From positions 62,001 through 126,000 of the forward strand of contig CAWCNV010000010.1 in NCBI GenBank assembly GCA_963797015.1: a stretch of DNA of 64,000 bases, given 5' to 3'. This DNA is from JBBPZA01 sp963797015. Lineage in GTDB: Bacteria; Actinomycetota; Thermoleophilia; Solirubrobacterales; Solirubrobacteraceae. This document shows, one piece after another, positions 36,414 to 44,686 of the stretch (position 1 is its first letter; each line of letters opens with the position of its first letter). Position numbers and translations under genes: made by a program. The notes under the pieces were generated by a model, which was not told the DNA's origin, ran no database searches, and saw only the letters and a list, made by a program, of their open reading frames with translations.

Positions 36414-36426
36414 CCGGAGCGCGGTC

Positions 36427-36897
36427 TCACCTCACTATGGGCGTCGGCTGGGAGTCGACGATCGAGATGTGTCCGCTGATCAGAGGCTTTCCGTCGGGGA
36501 CCGGGGTAGGGGGGCAGTCGCCGGGCGGCGGGCCGCCTACAAGGCGAGCCGCGAAGGTGTCGGGGTTGCCGTCGTGCACGGTGATCCTTATGACGCCGAG
36601 ACCGAGCTGCTGCTCGTCGAAGTTGAACGTGGCGTCGTGCCCGTCGACAGCGAGGCAGGTCACTGGTCCGCCCAGTTGGACCGGCCCACTCGGGCCAAGG
36701 GCCTCGAGGGACACGCTCCCGCCCGCGTTCTCTCCGCTCGGACCGCTGACGGCGTTCATCACATCCAGGAACGTGTCCCGGGTCTGGCCCTGGCCCGTGA
36801 GGCTCACCGAGTCCTGACCCACGCAGCCGGTCAAGGCGAGGGCCGCTGTCATCAGGACGGCGCTGAACAGCGTCCTGCGCACCACACGAGCCTCCAC
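36427..36897 (-). CDS. Small lipoprotein, paralogue 2 of a tandem pair
   Basis: 156 residues from ATG 36897 (a GTG at 36885 would match the paralogue's start more closely). Signal RTLFSAVLMTAALALTGC with lipobox LTGC, then the same beta-rich domain: GPVTCLAVDGHDATFNF, GVIRITVHDGNPDTFAARL, ISGHISIVDSQ. It lies 68 bp downstream of pyrE on the same strand. Function unknown; probably surface-anchored. Confidence 0.75.
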   Translation of the reverse strand: MEARVVRRTLFSAVLMTAALALTGCVGQDSVSLTGQGQTRDTFLDVMNAVSGPSGENAGGSVSLEALGPSGPVQLGGPVTCLAVDGHDATFNFDEQQLGLGVIRITVHDGNPDTFAARLVGGPPPGDCPPTPVPDGKPLISGHISIVDSQPTPIVR

Positions 36898-37005
36898 TCC
36901 TCGATCCAGCCCAGCCCTCGACTACACCGGACCCCTGGGAGAAAGTCGATCCCCGCAGAGGGTACTCAGCGGTCCGGGCGCTCCGGGTAGACCTCGTCGA
37001 TCGTG
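36427..37005. repeat. Copy 2 of the ~590-bp tandem duplication
   Basis: Contains lipoprotein paralogue 2, its upstream region and the real pyrE 3' end. Because the intact pyrE belongs to this copy, it is the likely parental unit and 35806-36417 the derived one. Confidence 0.7.
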
Positions 37006-37529
37006 GTCAGCGCTCGGTAGGGCGCGGGTGCGGCGGCCGCGCGGATCGCTTGGGCGCCTCCGGCGAGGCGGTCGCAGATCGCGAGCACGCCGCAGATCTC
37101 GAGCTCGGCTTCGCGGACCGCTTCGAGCGCGCGCAGCGTCGAGCCGCCAGTTGTCACGACGTCCTCGACCACCAGGCAGCGCTCGCCGGGCTCGAGCTCC
37201 GGGCCCTCGATGCGGCGTCCGAGCCCGTGCTCCTTGGCCTCCTTGCGCACGAAGAACGCCTTGACGTCGGCGCCGCCGGCCAGCGCCGCGCAGGCGATCG
37301 GGTCGGCGCCAATGGTCAGGCCGCCGACGGCGGTGGCTCCCCATTCGCGCGCCTGCTCGGCGACCAGCGCCGCCAGCGCCATGAAGCCGCGCGGGCGCAG
37401 GATCGCGCGCTTGGCGTCGACCAGGTACTGCGCCCGCGCACCGCTGGTCAGCGTCACCTCGCCGACGATGAGCGCGTGCTTGCGCAGCTCGGAGAGGAGC
37501 GTCTCCCGGGGGTCAGGAGTGCCTGGCAC
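36966..37529 (-). CDS. pyrE: Orotate phosphoribosyltransferase PyrE
   Basis: About 187 residues. Converts orotate and PRPP to OMP in pyrimidine synthesis. Motifs: LTSGARAQYLVDAKRAIL, GGLTIGADPIACAALAGG, the flexible loop FFVRKEAKEHGLGRRIEGPEL and the PRPP-binding CLVVEDVVTTGGSTLRAL. GTG at 37529 (VPGTPDPRETLLSEL) is preferred; a farther in-frame start at 37547 adds six residues. Either start lies inside the arm of structured element A, so that element could affect pyrE initiation. Confidence 0.92.
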   Translation of the reverse strand: MPGTPDPRETLLSELRKHALIVGEVTLTSGARAQYLVDAKRAILRPRGFMALAALVAEQAREWGATAVGGLTIGADPIACAALAGGADVKAFFVRKEAKEHGLGRRIEGPELEPGERCLVVEDVVTTGGSTLRALEAVREAELEICGVLAICDRLAGGAQAIRAAAAPAPYRALTTIDEVYPERPDR

Positions 37530-37701
37530 GGTAGACGGCCCGACCAAGCCGGTTCCCGGTCAAGCTGGACGCCGCACGCCAGCGCAGCGGTAGCAGCCGG
37601 CACCGACTGCGAAGCAGTTGGTGCACGAGCATGGCGGGTGGCGATCCAGCGCCGGGCGGGGGCCGGGTCGGCCGTGCCGGACCACCGTGTCGGGCGCTCC
37701 T
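37515..37701 (+). ncRNA. Structured intergenic element, copy A
   Basis: 187 bp between the L,D-transpeptidase stop and pyrE start, both on the minus strand. Terminal arms 37515-37532 and 37684-37701 pair over all 18 positions on the plus strand (15 Watson-Crick, 3 G-U). An inner hairpin GCACCGACTGC/GCAGTTGGTGC with GAA loop (37600-37624) pairs 11 of 11, one G-U. Blocks shared with copy B: CGGCCCGACCA (37536-37546), 37571-37588 (16 of 18 identical) and 37626-37654 (26 of 29 identical). Arm and hairpin sequences differ between copies although pairing is kept. The plus strand is inferred from the wobble pairs; no promoter is identified. Confidence 0.6.
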
Positions 37702-38626
37702 ATCGATAGACGTCGATCCGGTCGCCCAGCCGGAGCCAGTTCATGATCTGGCGCGAGTAGGTCGTCGGCGTGCGCAGGCAGCCGTGGCTGGCCGGGTAGG
37801 ACGGGACGCTGGGGAAGCCGTGCAGCGCGAAGCCGCGGATGAAGTAGACGGAGTTCACCATCCCCTCGGAGTTCGTGCCGGGCGACTTGCGGCGGAAGCG
37901 GAAGCGGCCGCGGATCGTGGGCGTCGAGGGCTTGCCCGAGCTCGTGGGAACCGTCCGGTACACGCGCCCGCGACCGTCGATCAGCGCGTAGACCTGACGC
38001 GAGAGCTTCGCCTCGACGCGGTTGCGGCCCGTTGCGCCGTAGCGCGGGACGAAGCGCCCGGCCCCGCGCGCCACGCGGAGGTAGACGCTGCGCGACATCG
38101 AGAAGTTGCGGGCCATGCGGTTGACCTTGCGGTAGGCCATGATCGCCCAGCGCGTGCGCAGGTCGTAGCGGCCCGACTGTCCCGGCCAGTAACTCATGGC
38201 GGCGAGGCGCTGCTGGATGAAGCGCACCGACGGTCCCGAGCGCGCCTTGGGATTGAGCACGAATACGGTGAAGCGCCCGCGCGGCGCGCTGCCGCCCGGA
38301 GCGGCCGGTCGCACGACCTCGACGCTGGTCTGCCCGGGACGGTTGAGCTTCAGCTTGACCGCGAAGGAGCCGCCCGCCTTTGGCGTGACGCGCCGGGTGA
38401 GCGCGACCTTCCTGCCGCGGTAGAGCCGCACGATTACGTCGCCGGCCCCAGCGCGGGCCACCCCCGCGACGCCCCAGGCACGGCCGGCGATCACCGCGCG
38501 GGCCTTACCGAATGCGTACGTCCCCGGAGCGGTGACGGTCAGCGGGCCCGAGGCACCCTGAGCGGGCGCCGCCAGCGCCAGCGCGGGCAGCGAGACCAGT
38601 CCGAGGAGCAGCAGACGGGGGCGCAC
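37700..38626 (-). CDS. L,D-transpeptidase (YkuD) with peptidoglycan-binding-like domain
   Basis: 308 residues. Signal peptide RLLLLGLVSLPALALAAPAQG, then an Ig-like domain to about residue 115, a helical peptidoglycan-binding-type segment (SVRFIQQRLAAMSYWPGQSG) and a C-terminal YkuD domain with HGFPSVPSYPASHGCLRTP, where the SHGCLR Cys is catalytic. It would form 3-3 cross-links or attach proteins in the wall. Its stop codon falls at the outer end of structured element A. Confidence 0.88.
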   Translation of the reverse strand: MRPRLLLLGLVSLPALALAAPAQGASGPLTVTAPGTYAFGKARAVIAGRAWGVAGVARAGAGDVIVRLYRGRKVALTRRVTPKAGGSFAVKLKLNRPGQTSVEVVRPAAPGGSAPRGRFTVFVLNPKARSGPSVRFIQQRLAAMSYWPGQSGRYDLRTRWAIMAYRKVNRMARNFSMSRSVYLRVARGAGRFVPRYGATGRNRVEAKLSRQVYALIDGRGRVYRTVPTSSGKPSTPTIRGRFRFRRKSPGTNSEGMVNSVYFIRGFALHGFPSVPSYPASHGCLRTPTTYSRQIMNWLRLGDRIDVYR

Positions 38627-38638
38627 GGCGCGCGCATC

Positions 38639-39568
38639 CTACTCAGCAGTGTGGTCGTGAGCCAATGCCGGCCCAGCCTGGGCGCGGACGACTATCGGAG
38701 CGAGCACCAGCGCACACAGGGACAGGGCCCCGATCACCACCAACGGGATCTGCCAGCTCCAGTGCTGCGAGGCGCCGTAGGCGATCGAGTTGTTGATCGC
38801 GTGCAGCGCGATGCAGGGCAGCAGCGAACCGGTGCGCCAGTAGAGCAGGCACAGCAGCACGCCGAACACCGCGAGCGGCACCAGGTAGGCGACGGGCGAC
38901 GAGCCGGCGTGGATGGAGCCGAAGACGATCCCGGTGAGGATCGCGGCGACCGCCACGCCCTTCCAGTTGCGAAGCGCGGAGAAGAAGAAACCGCGGAAGA
39001 ACGTCTCCTCGGCGATCGGCGCGAAGACGGTCACGAGCACACCAACTGCCACCAGCGCCACCGTGCTCGTGTCGGCACCGAGCTCCGACGGCAGCTCGTC
39101 GCTGCGGCTGACGTGCGCGCCGACCGCGTCGAGGAACGCGAGCCACGCCGCGGTGAACGTGAGGAAGGTGACGTAGGCGACCACGGTCCAGCCGATCGCC
39201 GGCCGCAGCCGCGTCGGGCGCAGGCCGAAGTGCCACGGCCCGCGCGCCGGGGTCACGCGCGCGAGCAGCACGGCGGCGCCGACGAGCGCGAGGTCCTGGA
39301 ACACCGTCGCGGCGATCACGGCCGCGGGCGGCGGGTCGTTCAGGTCGCCGCCCGCGATCGCCACCCCGATGCCGGCGATGAGGGCCGCGCCGACGATCGC
39401 GACACCGAAGCCCGCGAGCAGCCCGACGAGGGCGATCCACGGCGGCCACGGAGTCACCGGCCCGGGCCGGGGGCCTGCACGCCGCGGCGGAAGGCGCGGT
39501 GGCGGCGCGCCCTCGGGCAGCTCCGGGAGCTCCGGCGGGCGCCCCGGGTGGGGATGGGCGTAGGACAC
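38639..39568 (-). CDS. CPBP-family intramembrane metalloprotease
   Basis: 309 residues with about eight membrane helices after a Pro/Arg-rich cytosolic N-terminus (residues 1-35). The three conserved motifs of the CAAX-protease/bacteriocin-processing family are present: EETFFRGFFFSAL (Glu-Glu and Arg), FGSIHA (His) and HAINN (His and Asn). Targets of bacterial members are mostly unknown. It lies 12 bp upstream of the L,D-transpeptidase gene and may share its transcript. Confidence 0.87.
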   Translation of the reverse strand: MSYAHPHPGRPPELPELPEGAPPPRLPPRRAGPRPGPVTPWPPWIALVGLLAGFGVAIVGAALIAGIGVAIAGGDLNDPPPAAVIAATVFQDLALVGAAVLLARVTPARGPWHFGLRPTRLRPAIGWTVVAYVTFLTFTAAWLAFLDAVGAHVSRSDELPSELGADTSTVALVAVGVLVTVFAPIAEETFFRGFFFSALRNWKGVAVAAILTGIVFGSIHAGSSPVAYLVPLAVFGVLLCLLYWRTGSLLPCIALHAINNSIAYGASQHWSWQIPLVVIGALSLCALVLAPIVVRAQAGPALAHDHTAE

Positions 39569-39619
39569 CGCAGCAAGCTTACGTAGGGCGCTTCGCCGGC
39601 AGGCCCTGTGGCCGCGCCG

Positions 39620-40306
39620 TCAGGCCGGCACCAGCGCGGGCAGCTCGGCCAGCGAGCGGATCGCCTCGACGCCGTCGGGCGGGGCGCCGTCGCGGACCAG
39701 GAGCACGGCACGGATCCCCGCCCCGCGCGCACCGGCGACGTCCTCGTCCAGGCGGTCGCCCACGTGGATCGCAGCGCCCGGGTCCACGCCCCCGGCTAGC
39801 TCGAGCGCGCGCGCGAAGATCGCCGGCCCAGGCTTGTCCGCACCCGCCTCGGCCGAGCTGATCGCCGCGTCGAGGAGCTCCGTCACGCCCGCCTGGGCGA
39901 GCGCGTCACCCAGCGAAACGTCCCAGTTGCTGACCGCCACGCACTTGACGCCCGCCGACCGCAGGTCGCGCAGTGCGGCCACGGCGTCCTCGTGCGCTCG
40001 GAAGCGCAGCGACGCGAGCAGCGCAGCGAGCACATCGTCGACGGAGTCGCCGGAGAGCGCGGGAAGGCAGTCGCGGACCACCGCGGCACAGGCGCGTCGC
40101 AGCGCCAGCAGGCCGGCCGGGTCCTCGCCTTGGAGATGGTGGGCGCGGTAGAAGGCGATCTCGGCCGCCATCGCGCGCTCGGCGTGCTCCAGGCTCACTC
40201 GCGCCCCGAGCCGCTCGCTCAGCGCGCGACGAAGCAGCGGCGCGGGCGGCTCGAGCTCGACCAGCGTGCCCATCGCGTCGAGCAGCACCGCTTGAACTGG
40301 GGCCAT
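39620..40306 (-). CDS. HAD-superfamily hydrolase
   Basis: About 228 residues from ATG 40306 (40315 possible). Motif I is VQAVLLDAMGTLVEL, with nucleophile Asp but Met in place of the second Asp, as in the HDHD3-like subgroup; motif II is CVAVSNWD; motif III Lys is in GADKPGPAIF; motif IV is HVGDRLDEDVAGARGAG. It probably dephosphorylates a small metabolite. Divergent from the PBP1A gene across 100 bp. Confidence 0.85.
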   Translation of the reverse strand: MAPVQAVLLDAMGTLVELEPPAPLLRRALSERLGARVSLEHAERAMAAEIAFYRAHHLQGEDPAGLLALRRACAAVVRDCLPALSGDSVDDVLAALLASLRFRAHEDAVAALRDLRSAGVKCVAVSNWDVSLGDALAQAGVTELLDAAISSAEAGADKPGPAIFARALELAGGVDPGAAIHVGDRLDEDVAGARGAGIRAVLLVRDGAPPDGVEAIRSLAELPALVPA

Positions 40307-40406
40307 GCAAGCCATCGTGGCACGGGACCGAGCCGGCGGAGGAGCGGCGGCGGGCAGCTAGAATCGTGACCCCGGCGCCTTCGCCTCATCGCGCCGCGCC
40401 CCCTCC

Positions 40407-42539
40407 ATGTCACGCCGCCAGCGACAGAAGCGGCGTCTCCGCCACAGCCGCGGGGGCGCGTCGAGGGTCGTGCTCCTGTTGCTCGGGGTCGCCGGCGCGA
40501 CGCTCGCGATCGGTGTCATTGCCGCGATCGGCTACGTGCTCTCGATCGCCAACTCGGCGCCTGACATCAACACGCTCAAGCCCGTCGACAAGGGCGCCGT
40601 CTCGTCGGTCTACGCCGCCAACGGGCAGCGCCTCGGGTTCATCGGGTCCGACGAGCTCCGCACCCCGATCGAAGGCGCGCAGATCCCCAAGGTGATCAAG
40701 CAGGCGACGGTCGCGATCGAGGACAAGCGCTTCTACAAGCACGGCGGCGTGGACTACCCGGGCATCATTCGCGCCGCCTTCGACAACCTCAAGTCGGGCA
40801 AGACGGTGCAGGGCGGCTCGACGATCACGATGCAGCTCGTCCGCAACCTCGCCTACGTCTCCACCGAGCGGACCTACCAGCGCAAGATCAAGGAGGCCAA
40901 GCTCGCCGACGAGCTCGAGTCCGAGCGCTCGAAGGACTGGATCCTCGACACCTACCTCAACAGCGTCCCGTACGGGACGGTCGGCGGGCGCTCGGCGATC
41001 GGGATCGAGGCGGCGTCGCGGCTGTTCTTCGACAAGCCCGCGCGACGCCTGCGCTTGAAGGAGGCCGCGCTGCTGGCCGGCCTGCCCCAGGCTCCTTCGG
41101 ACTTCAACCCGTTCACCAACGCCCCCCAGGCCAAGGCGCGTCGCAACGAGGTCCTGATGAACATGGCCAAGCAGAAGATGATCACGCCGCTCGAGGCCGC
41201 GCGCGCGGAGCAGGCACCCCTCGGAGTCCGCCCCAACGACTACTACACGCGCACGAAGGAGAACTATTTCTTCGACTACGTCAAGCAGAGCCTGATCGAC
41301 CGCTACGGCGCCAACACGGTCCGCCGCGGCGGCCTGAAGGTGTACACGACGATCGACCTCGGGCTACAGCAGGCCGCGCGCAACGCGATCGCCGGCCGGC
41401 TCGGCGACCCGAGCGACCCGCGCTCGGCGATCGTCACCGTCGACCCCAAGACGGGCTGGATCCGCGCCATGGCGGCCTCCAACGACTACCGCCGCAGCAA
41501 GTACAACCTCGCCGCCCAGGGCCGCCGACAGCCGGGTTCGACCTTCAAGGTGATGGTGCTGATGACCGCGCTCCGCAAGGGGATGAACCCGGCGAGCACG
41601 ACCTACACCTCCAAGCCGCTCGACATCAACGACCCTCGCTACGGGCCGTGGAAGGTCAAGACCTACAGCGGCTCATACGGCGGCACGATGAACCTCATCC
41701 AGGCAACGCTGCAGTCCGACAACACCGTCTACGCGCAGCTGATCCTCGACGTCGGGCCCGAGGCGGTGAAGGAGACCGCGCGGATGATGGGGATCACCTC
41801 CAAGCTCAACGGGTACCCGGCTGAGGGCCTCGGCGGCCTCGAGGACGGCGTCTCGCCGCTGGAGATGGCCACGGCCTACTCGTCGATCGCCAATGGCGGC
41901 TACCGCATCAAGCCGCTTGCGATCCGCAAGGTCGTGTTCCCCGACGGCAAGGTCCAGAACCTCGGCCGGGCCAAGCGCAAGAAGGTGTTCGACACCTCGA
42001 TCACCAACGAGGCGACGAACATCCTCGAGCAGAACATCCAGCGCGGCACCGGCACGGCGGCGAACATCGGCTGCCCCGCGGCGGGCAAGACCGGCACGAC
42101 CGACAACTACACGGACGCCTGGTTCGTCGGCTTCACACCCAAGCTCACCAGCGCGACCTGGGTCGGCTACCCGCAGTCCAATGCGATCTCGATGGACGAC
42201 GTGCGCGGCGTCCGCGTGGCCGGCGGCACGTTCCCGGCCGAGATCTGGGGCGATTACATGCGCGTCGCCAAGGGCGGCTTCTGCGGCGGGTTCGGGAGCT
42301 CCGGGCAGGGCTTCACAGGCAGCGGCAACAACGGCGGGAGCGGCATCGACACGCAGGGCGGTGGCGGTGGCGGTGGCGGTGGGGGCAACAGCGTCGACAA
42401 CCCGGGTGGCAACGGCGGTGGCGGTGGCGGCAACAGCGGCGGCGGCACCGGCAACGGCGGCGGCACTGGCGGAGGGAACGGCGGCGGCTATGACCCGAAT
42501 CTCTACGAGTCGCCTCCGCAGGGACCTCCGGGCCAGTGA
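40407..42539 (+). CDS. Class A penicillin-binding protein (PBP1A type)
   Basis: 710 residues. A short basic cytosolic N-terminus and one membrane anchor (about residues 23-45) precede a glycosyltransferase 51 domain with EDKRFYKHGGVDYPGIIRA, QGGSTITMQLVRN and the KIKEAKLADELE region. The transpeptidase domain has the SxxK motif in RQPGSTFK, SDN in LQSDNTVY and KTGTTDNYTDAWFVG. The last 90 residues are a Gly/Asn-rich tail with ten consecutive Gly. It polymerises and cross-links peptidoglycan outside the membrane. The simple-repeat tail (42340-42490) is a likely site of replication slippage. Confidence 0.95.
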   Translation: MSRRQRQKRRLRHSRGGASRVVLLLLGVAGATLAIGVIAAIGYVLSIANSAPDINTLKPVDKGAVSSVYAANGQRLGFIGSDELRTPIEGAQIPKVIKQATVAIEDKRFYKHGGVDYPGIIRAAFDNLKSGKTVQGGSTITMQLVRNLAYVSTERTYQRKIKEAKLADELESERSKDWILDTYLNSVPYGTVGGRSAIGIEAASRLFFDKPARRLRLKEAALLAGLPQAPSDFNPFTNAPQAKARRNEVLMNMAKQKMITPLEAARAEQAPLGVRPNDYYTRTKENYFFDYVKQSLIDRYGANTVRRGGLKVYTTIDLGLQQAARNAIAGRLGDPSDPRSAIVTVDPKTGWIRAMAASNDYRRSKYNLAAQGRRQPGSTFKVMVLMTALRKGMNPASTTYTSKPLDINDPRYGPWKVKTYSGSYGGTMNLIQATLQSDNTVYAQLILDVGPEAVKETARMMGITSKLNGYPAEGLGGLEDGVSPLEMATAYSSIANGGYRIKPLAIRKVVFPDGKVQNLGRAKRKKVFDTSITNEATNILEQNIQRGTGTAANIGCPAAGKTGTTDNYTDAWFVGFTPKLTSATWVGYPQSNAISMDDVRGVRVAGGTFPAEIWGDYMRVAKGGFCGGFGSSGQGFTGSGNNGGSGIDTQGGGGGGGGGGNSVDNPGGNGGGGGGNSGGGTGNGGGTGGGNGGGYDPNLYESPPQGPPGQ

Positions 42540-42615
42540 GCGCGCTCCCATCGCCGGTCGAATGACCCCGCCCACGGGCCGGTGCCTCGGCTCGGGCCAG
42601 TAACCTCTCCGGCTC

Positions 42616-42834
42616 GTGGCGAAGGAAGAGAAGGTCGAATTCGAGGGCGAGGTCGTCGAGGCCCTGCCGAACGCGATGTTCCGCGTCCAGCTCGACAACG
42701 GCCACACGGTGCTGGGGCACGTGGCGGGCAAGATGCGCCGGTTCCGCATCCGGATCCTCCCCGGCGACCGCGTCCGGGTCGAAGTCTCCCCGTACGACCT
42801 CGACCGCGCGCGGATCGTCTACCGGCATCGCTGA
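42616..42834 (+). CDS. infA: Translation initiation factor IF-1
   Basis: 72 residues, full length, S1/OB fold. AKEEKVEFEGEVVEALPNAM, FRVQLDNGHTVLGHVAGKMR and the RIVYRHR end are canonical. GTG start at 42616. Unlike many Actinobacteria it is not in the rpmJ-rpsM-rpsK cluster here but between a PBP gene and thiL, so a second copy elsewhere is possible. Confidence 0.95.
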   Translation: MAKEEKVEFEGEVVEALPNAMFRVQLDNGHTVLGHVAGKMRRFRIRILPGDRVRVEVSPYDLDRARIVYRHR

Positions 42835-43768
42835 GCTGGCGCTGATCGCGGCCATCGAGGCCGCGCTCGAGCGCCGCACCGGCACCCGGGTCGTGCGCTG
42901 GATCGGCGACGACGCCGCCGTGGTCAGAGCCGCGCCCTACGCCGTCACCTCCATCGACGCGATGGTCGACGGCGTGCACTTCCGGCGCTCCCAGCTCGAG
43001 CCCGAGGACATCGGCCACCGCGCGCTGGCCGGGGCCCTGTCCGACCTCGCCGCCATGGGCTGCGCGCCGGGCGAGGCCTACCTCGCCGCGATCCTTCCCG
43101 ACGACCTCGACGACGAGCAGGCGCTCGCGCTACACGGCGGCGCCGAGGCGCTGGCCGCCGCCTGCGACACGACGATCGCCGGCGGCGACGTCACCGCAGG
43201 ACCCGTGCTCGCGCTCGCGGTCACGGTCACCGGATGGGCCGACGATGCGGGCCGGCTCGTCGGCCGCGACGGCGCCCGGCCCGGCGACCGGGTCGGGGTC
43301 ACCGGCGCGCTGGGGGCCGCGGGCGCCGGGCTGGCGGTCCTCGACGGCCGCGCGCACGGCCCGTCCGAGCTCGTCGATCGCTACCGCCGGCCACGACCAC
43401 GGCTGGCGGAGGGAACCGCGCTGGCGCAGGCCGGCGCGCGCGCCATGATCGACCTCTCCGACGGCCTGGTCTCCGACGCGGCCCGGATCGGGGAGCGCAG
43501 CAGGGCGCGGGTGCGCCTCGAGCTGGACGCCGTCCCGGTCGCGTCCGGCGTTGCCGAGGTGGCCGCGCAGTTAGGCGAGGACGGGCGGCTGCTCGCCGCG
43601 ACGTGGGGCGAGGACTACGAGCTATGCGTCTGCGCGCCGCCCGAGGCCGCCGCGCGCATGGCGTCGGTGACCTGGGTGGGGAGCGTGGAGGCGGGGCCGC
43701 CGGGGGCCGCGCTGCTCGACGCGGGCCGGGAGGTTCCGGCCGGCGGCTTCGAGCACCGCGCGAGGTGA
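42827..43768 (+). CDS. thiL: Thiamine-monophosphate kinase ThiL (start codon uncertain)
   Basis: Phosphorylates thiamine monophosphate to the diphosphate. WIGDDAAVVRAAP and TSIDAMVDGVHFRR give the metal/ATP-binding aspartates; MIDLSDGLVSDAARIGERS and TWGEDYELCVCAPPE are further family motifs. Conserved N-terminal sequence (ELALIAAIEAALERRTG) extends upstream of the first GTG (42893), but no ATG, GTG or TTG is in frame there. Candidates are ATC 42827 or CTG 42836, both overlapping or touching the infA stop. Either a rare start codon or a base error is involved; the coordinate given is the ATC option. Confidence 0.85.
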   Translation: MAELALIAAIEAALERRTGTRVVRWIGDDAAVVRAAPYAVTSIDAMVDGVHFRRSQLEPEDIGHRALAGALSDLAAMGCAPGEAYLAAILPDDLDDEQALALHGGAEALAAACDTTIAGGDVTAGPVLALAVTVTGWADDAGRLVGRDGARPGDRVGVTGALGAAGAGLAVLDGRAHGPSELVDRYRRPRPRLAEGTALAQAGARAMIDLSDGLVSDAARIGERSRARVRLELDAVPVASGVAEVAAQLGEDGRLLAATWGEDYELCVCAPPEAAARMASVTWVGSVEAGPPGAALLDAGREVPAGGFEHRAR

Positions 43769-43863
43769 ATCCACACCCGATCGAGGATCACCCGGGCGAC
43801 GGCGTCCTCGTCGATCACGTACTCGTGTCGGGCGACGCGCGCCCTGAGGTCCTCGAGCGTCAT
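43615..43863 (-). CDS. Possible small FlgM-like protein overlapping thiL
   Basis: 82 codons from ATG 43863. The first 35 residues (LEDLRARVARHEYVIDEDAV, then ARVILDRVW) resemble the C-terminal sigma-binding helices of FlgM-type anti-sigma factors, often seen as LRxxVAxGxYxVDxxxVAxxIL. The rest overlaps the thiL 3' end in antisense and is probably non-functional sequence. It could be a decayed gene end or a real short protein; there are no flagellar genes nearby. Confidence 0.3.
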   Translation of the reverse strand: MTLEDLRARVARHEYVIDEDAVARVILDRVWIHLARCSKPPAGTSRPASSSAAPGGPASTLPTQVTDAMRAAASGGAQTHSS

Positions 43864-43945
43864 GTCCGCTCGCAGTATCGTCTCGAGGCAGGACGAGAGT
43901 GAGTTGCGCGCACGCTTCTGGACGGCCTTCCTGGGATGTCGCGAG

Positions 43946-44656
43946 TCAACTCACGAGCGCCGCGCCGCGCGCTTCGCTGGCAACCAGGCGTGCAAACACC
44001 ACAATTCGCTGCTTTGCACTGTAGAGCGGGTTGCAGGCCGTGAGGACGAGGCGGCGCTGCTTTGGCACCGACCGCAGCACCGCCACCTCGCTCGGCTTGA
44101 CGATCTTGGTCTGGAACACCTGGTAGACGAAGCGCCCGTAGGGCATCTCGAGGTCGACCTCGCTGCCCTGGCCGAGCTTGTCGATGTTGCGAAACGGCGC
44201 CAGGTAGGTGGTGCGGTGGCCGGCCACCGCCGTCGTTCCCGACAGACCCGGCATCGAGGTGTCGATGTAGCGGCCCGGGCCGCTGCGCAGGTCCGCCGCG
44301 TTGGTGCCCTCGACCACGACGAACGTGATGCCGAGGCGGGGGATGTGGATGCGCCCGATGGGCTGGCCGTCGCCCGCCTCCCGGCGCAGCTTGCGGGCGA
44401 GGAAGGCGATGCGCCGCTTCTCCGCCCGCAGGCTCTTGAGCGCGAGCCGGTCGCCGGGCTTGAGCGGCTCGCGCTCGAGCTGGCGGAGCTTGTCGCCTAG
44501 CTGGTCCTGCTTGATCTGGGCGTAGAGCGCGGACAGCGGCTCCTGCCACACGACGGTCAGACCGGCGTCGAGCAGCATCAGGCCGCCGACGGCGATGAGG
44601 ACCACTGAAAGGGCACGGGCGGCGCGGTGCACGGCCCGAGTATGGCGAGCGGTCAA
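43946..44656 (-). CDS. Class E sortase
   Basis: 236 residues. N-terminal membrane anchor (ALSVVLIAVGGLMLLDAGL), a coiled-coil-like linker rich in Lys/Arg/Leu, then the sortase barrel with catalytic His in TTAVAGHRTTYLAPF, Cys in VLTACNPLYS and Arg in QRIVVFARLVA. The YxxxNPLYS-type sequence after Cys resembles class E enzymes of high-GC Actinobacteria, which recognise LAXTG. No LPXTG-like substrate gene or pilin is adjacent. Confidence 0.88.
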   Translation of the reverse strand: MTARHTRAVHRAARALSVVLIAVGGLMLLDAGLTVVWQEPLSALYAQIKQDQLGDKLRQLEREPLKPGDRLALKSLRAEKRRIAFLARKLRREAGDGQPIGRIHIPRLGITFVVVEGTNAADLRSGPGRYIDTSMPGLSGTTAVAGHRTTYLAPFRNIDKLGQGSEVDLEMPYGRFVYQVFQTKIVKPSEVAVLRSVPKQRRLVLTACNPLYSAKQRIVVFARLVASEARGAALVS

Positions 44657-44686
44657 CGGCGGAGTGCCAACCGCGGGCGGGCGCGC

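Larger units (their letters stand above)
35806..36417. repeat. Copy 1 of a ~590-bp tandem duplication
   Basis: Covers the lipoprotein gene, its upstream region and a scrap of the pyrE 3' end. Bases 36281-36366 match 36871-36954 almost perfectly (for example GGACCCCTGGGAGAAAGTC in both), and the matching points are 588 bp apart. The non-coding part is better conserved than the coding part, which suggests selection on a shared promoter or recent gene conversion. Confidence 0.75.

Noticed and set aside
42340..42490. Gly-rich repeat as a separate gene or regulatory repeat
   Set aside because: It is in frame with PBP1A and forms its C-terminal tail; Gly/Pro-rich tails are common in actinobacterial PBPs.
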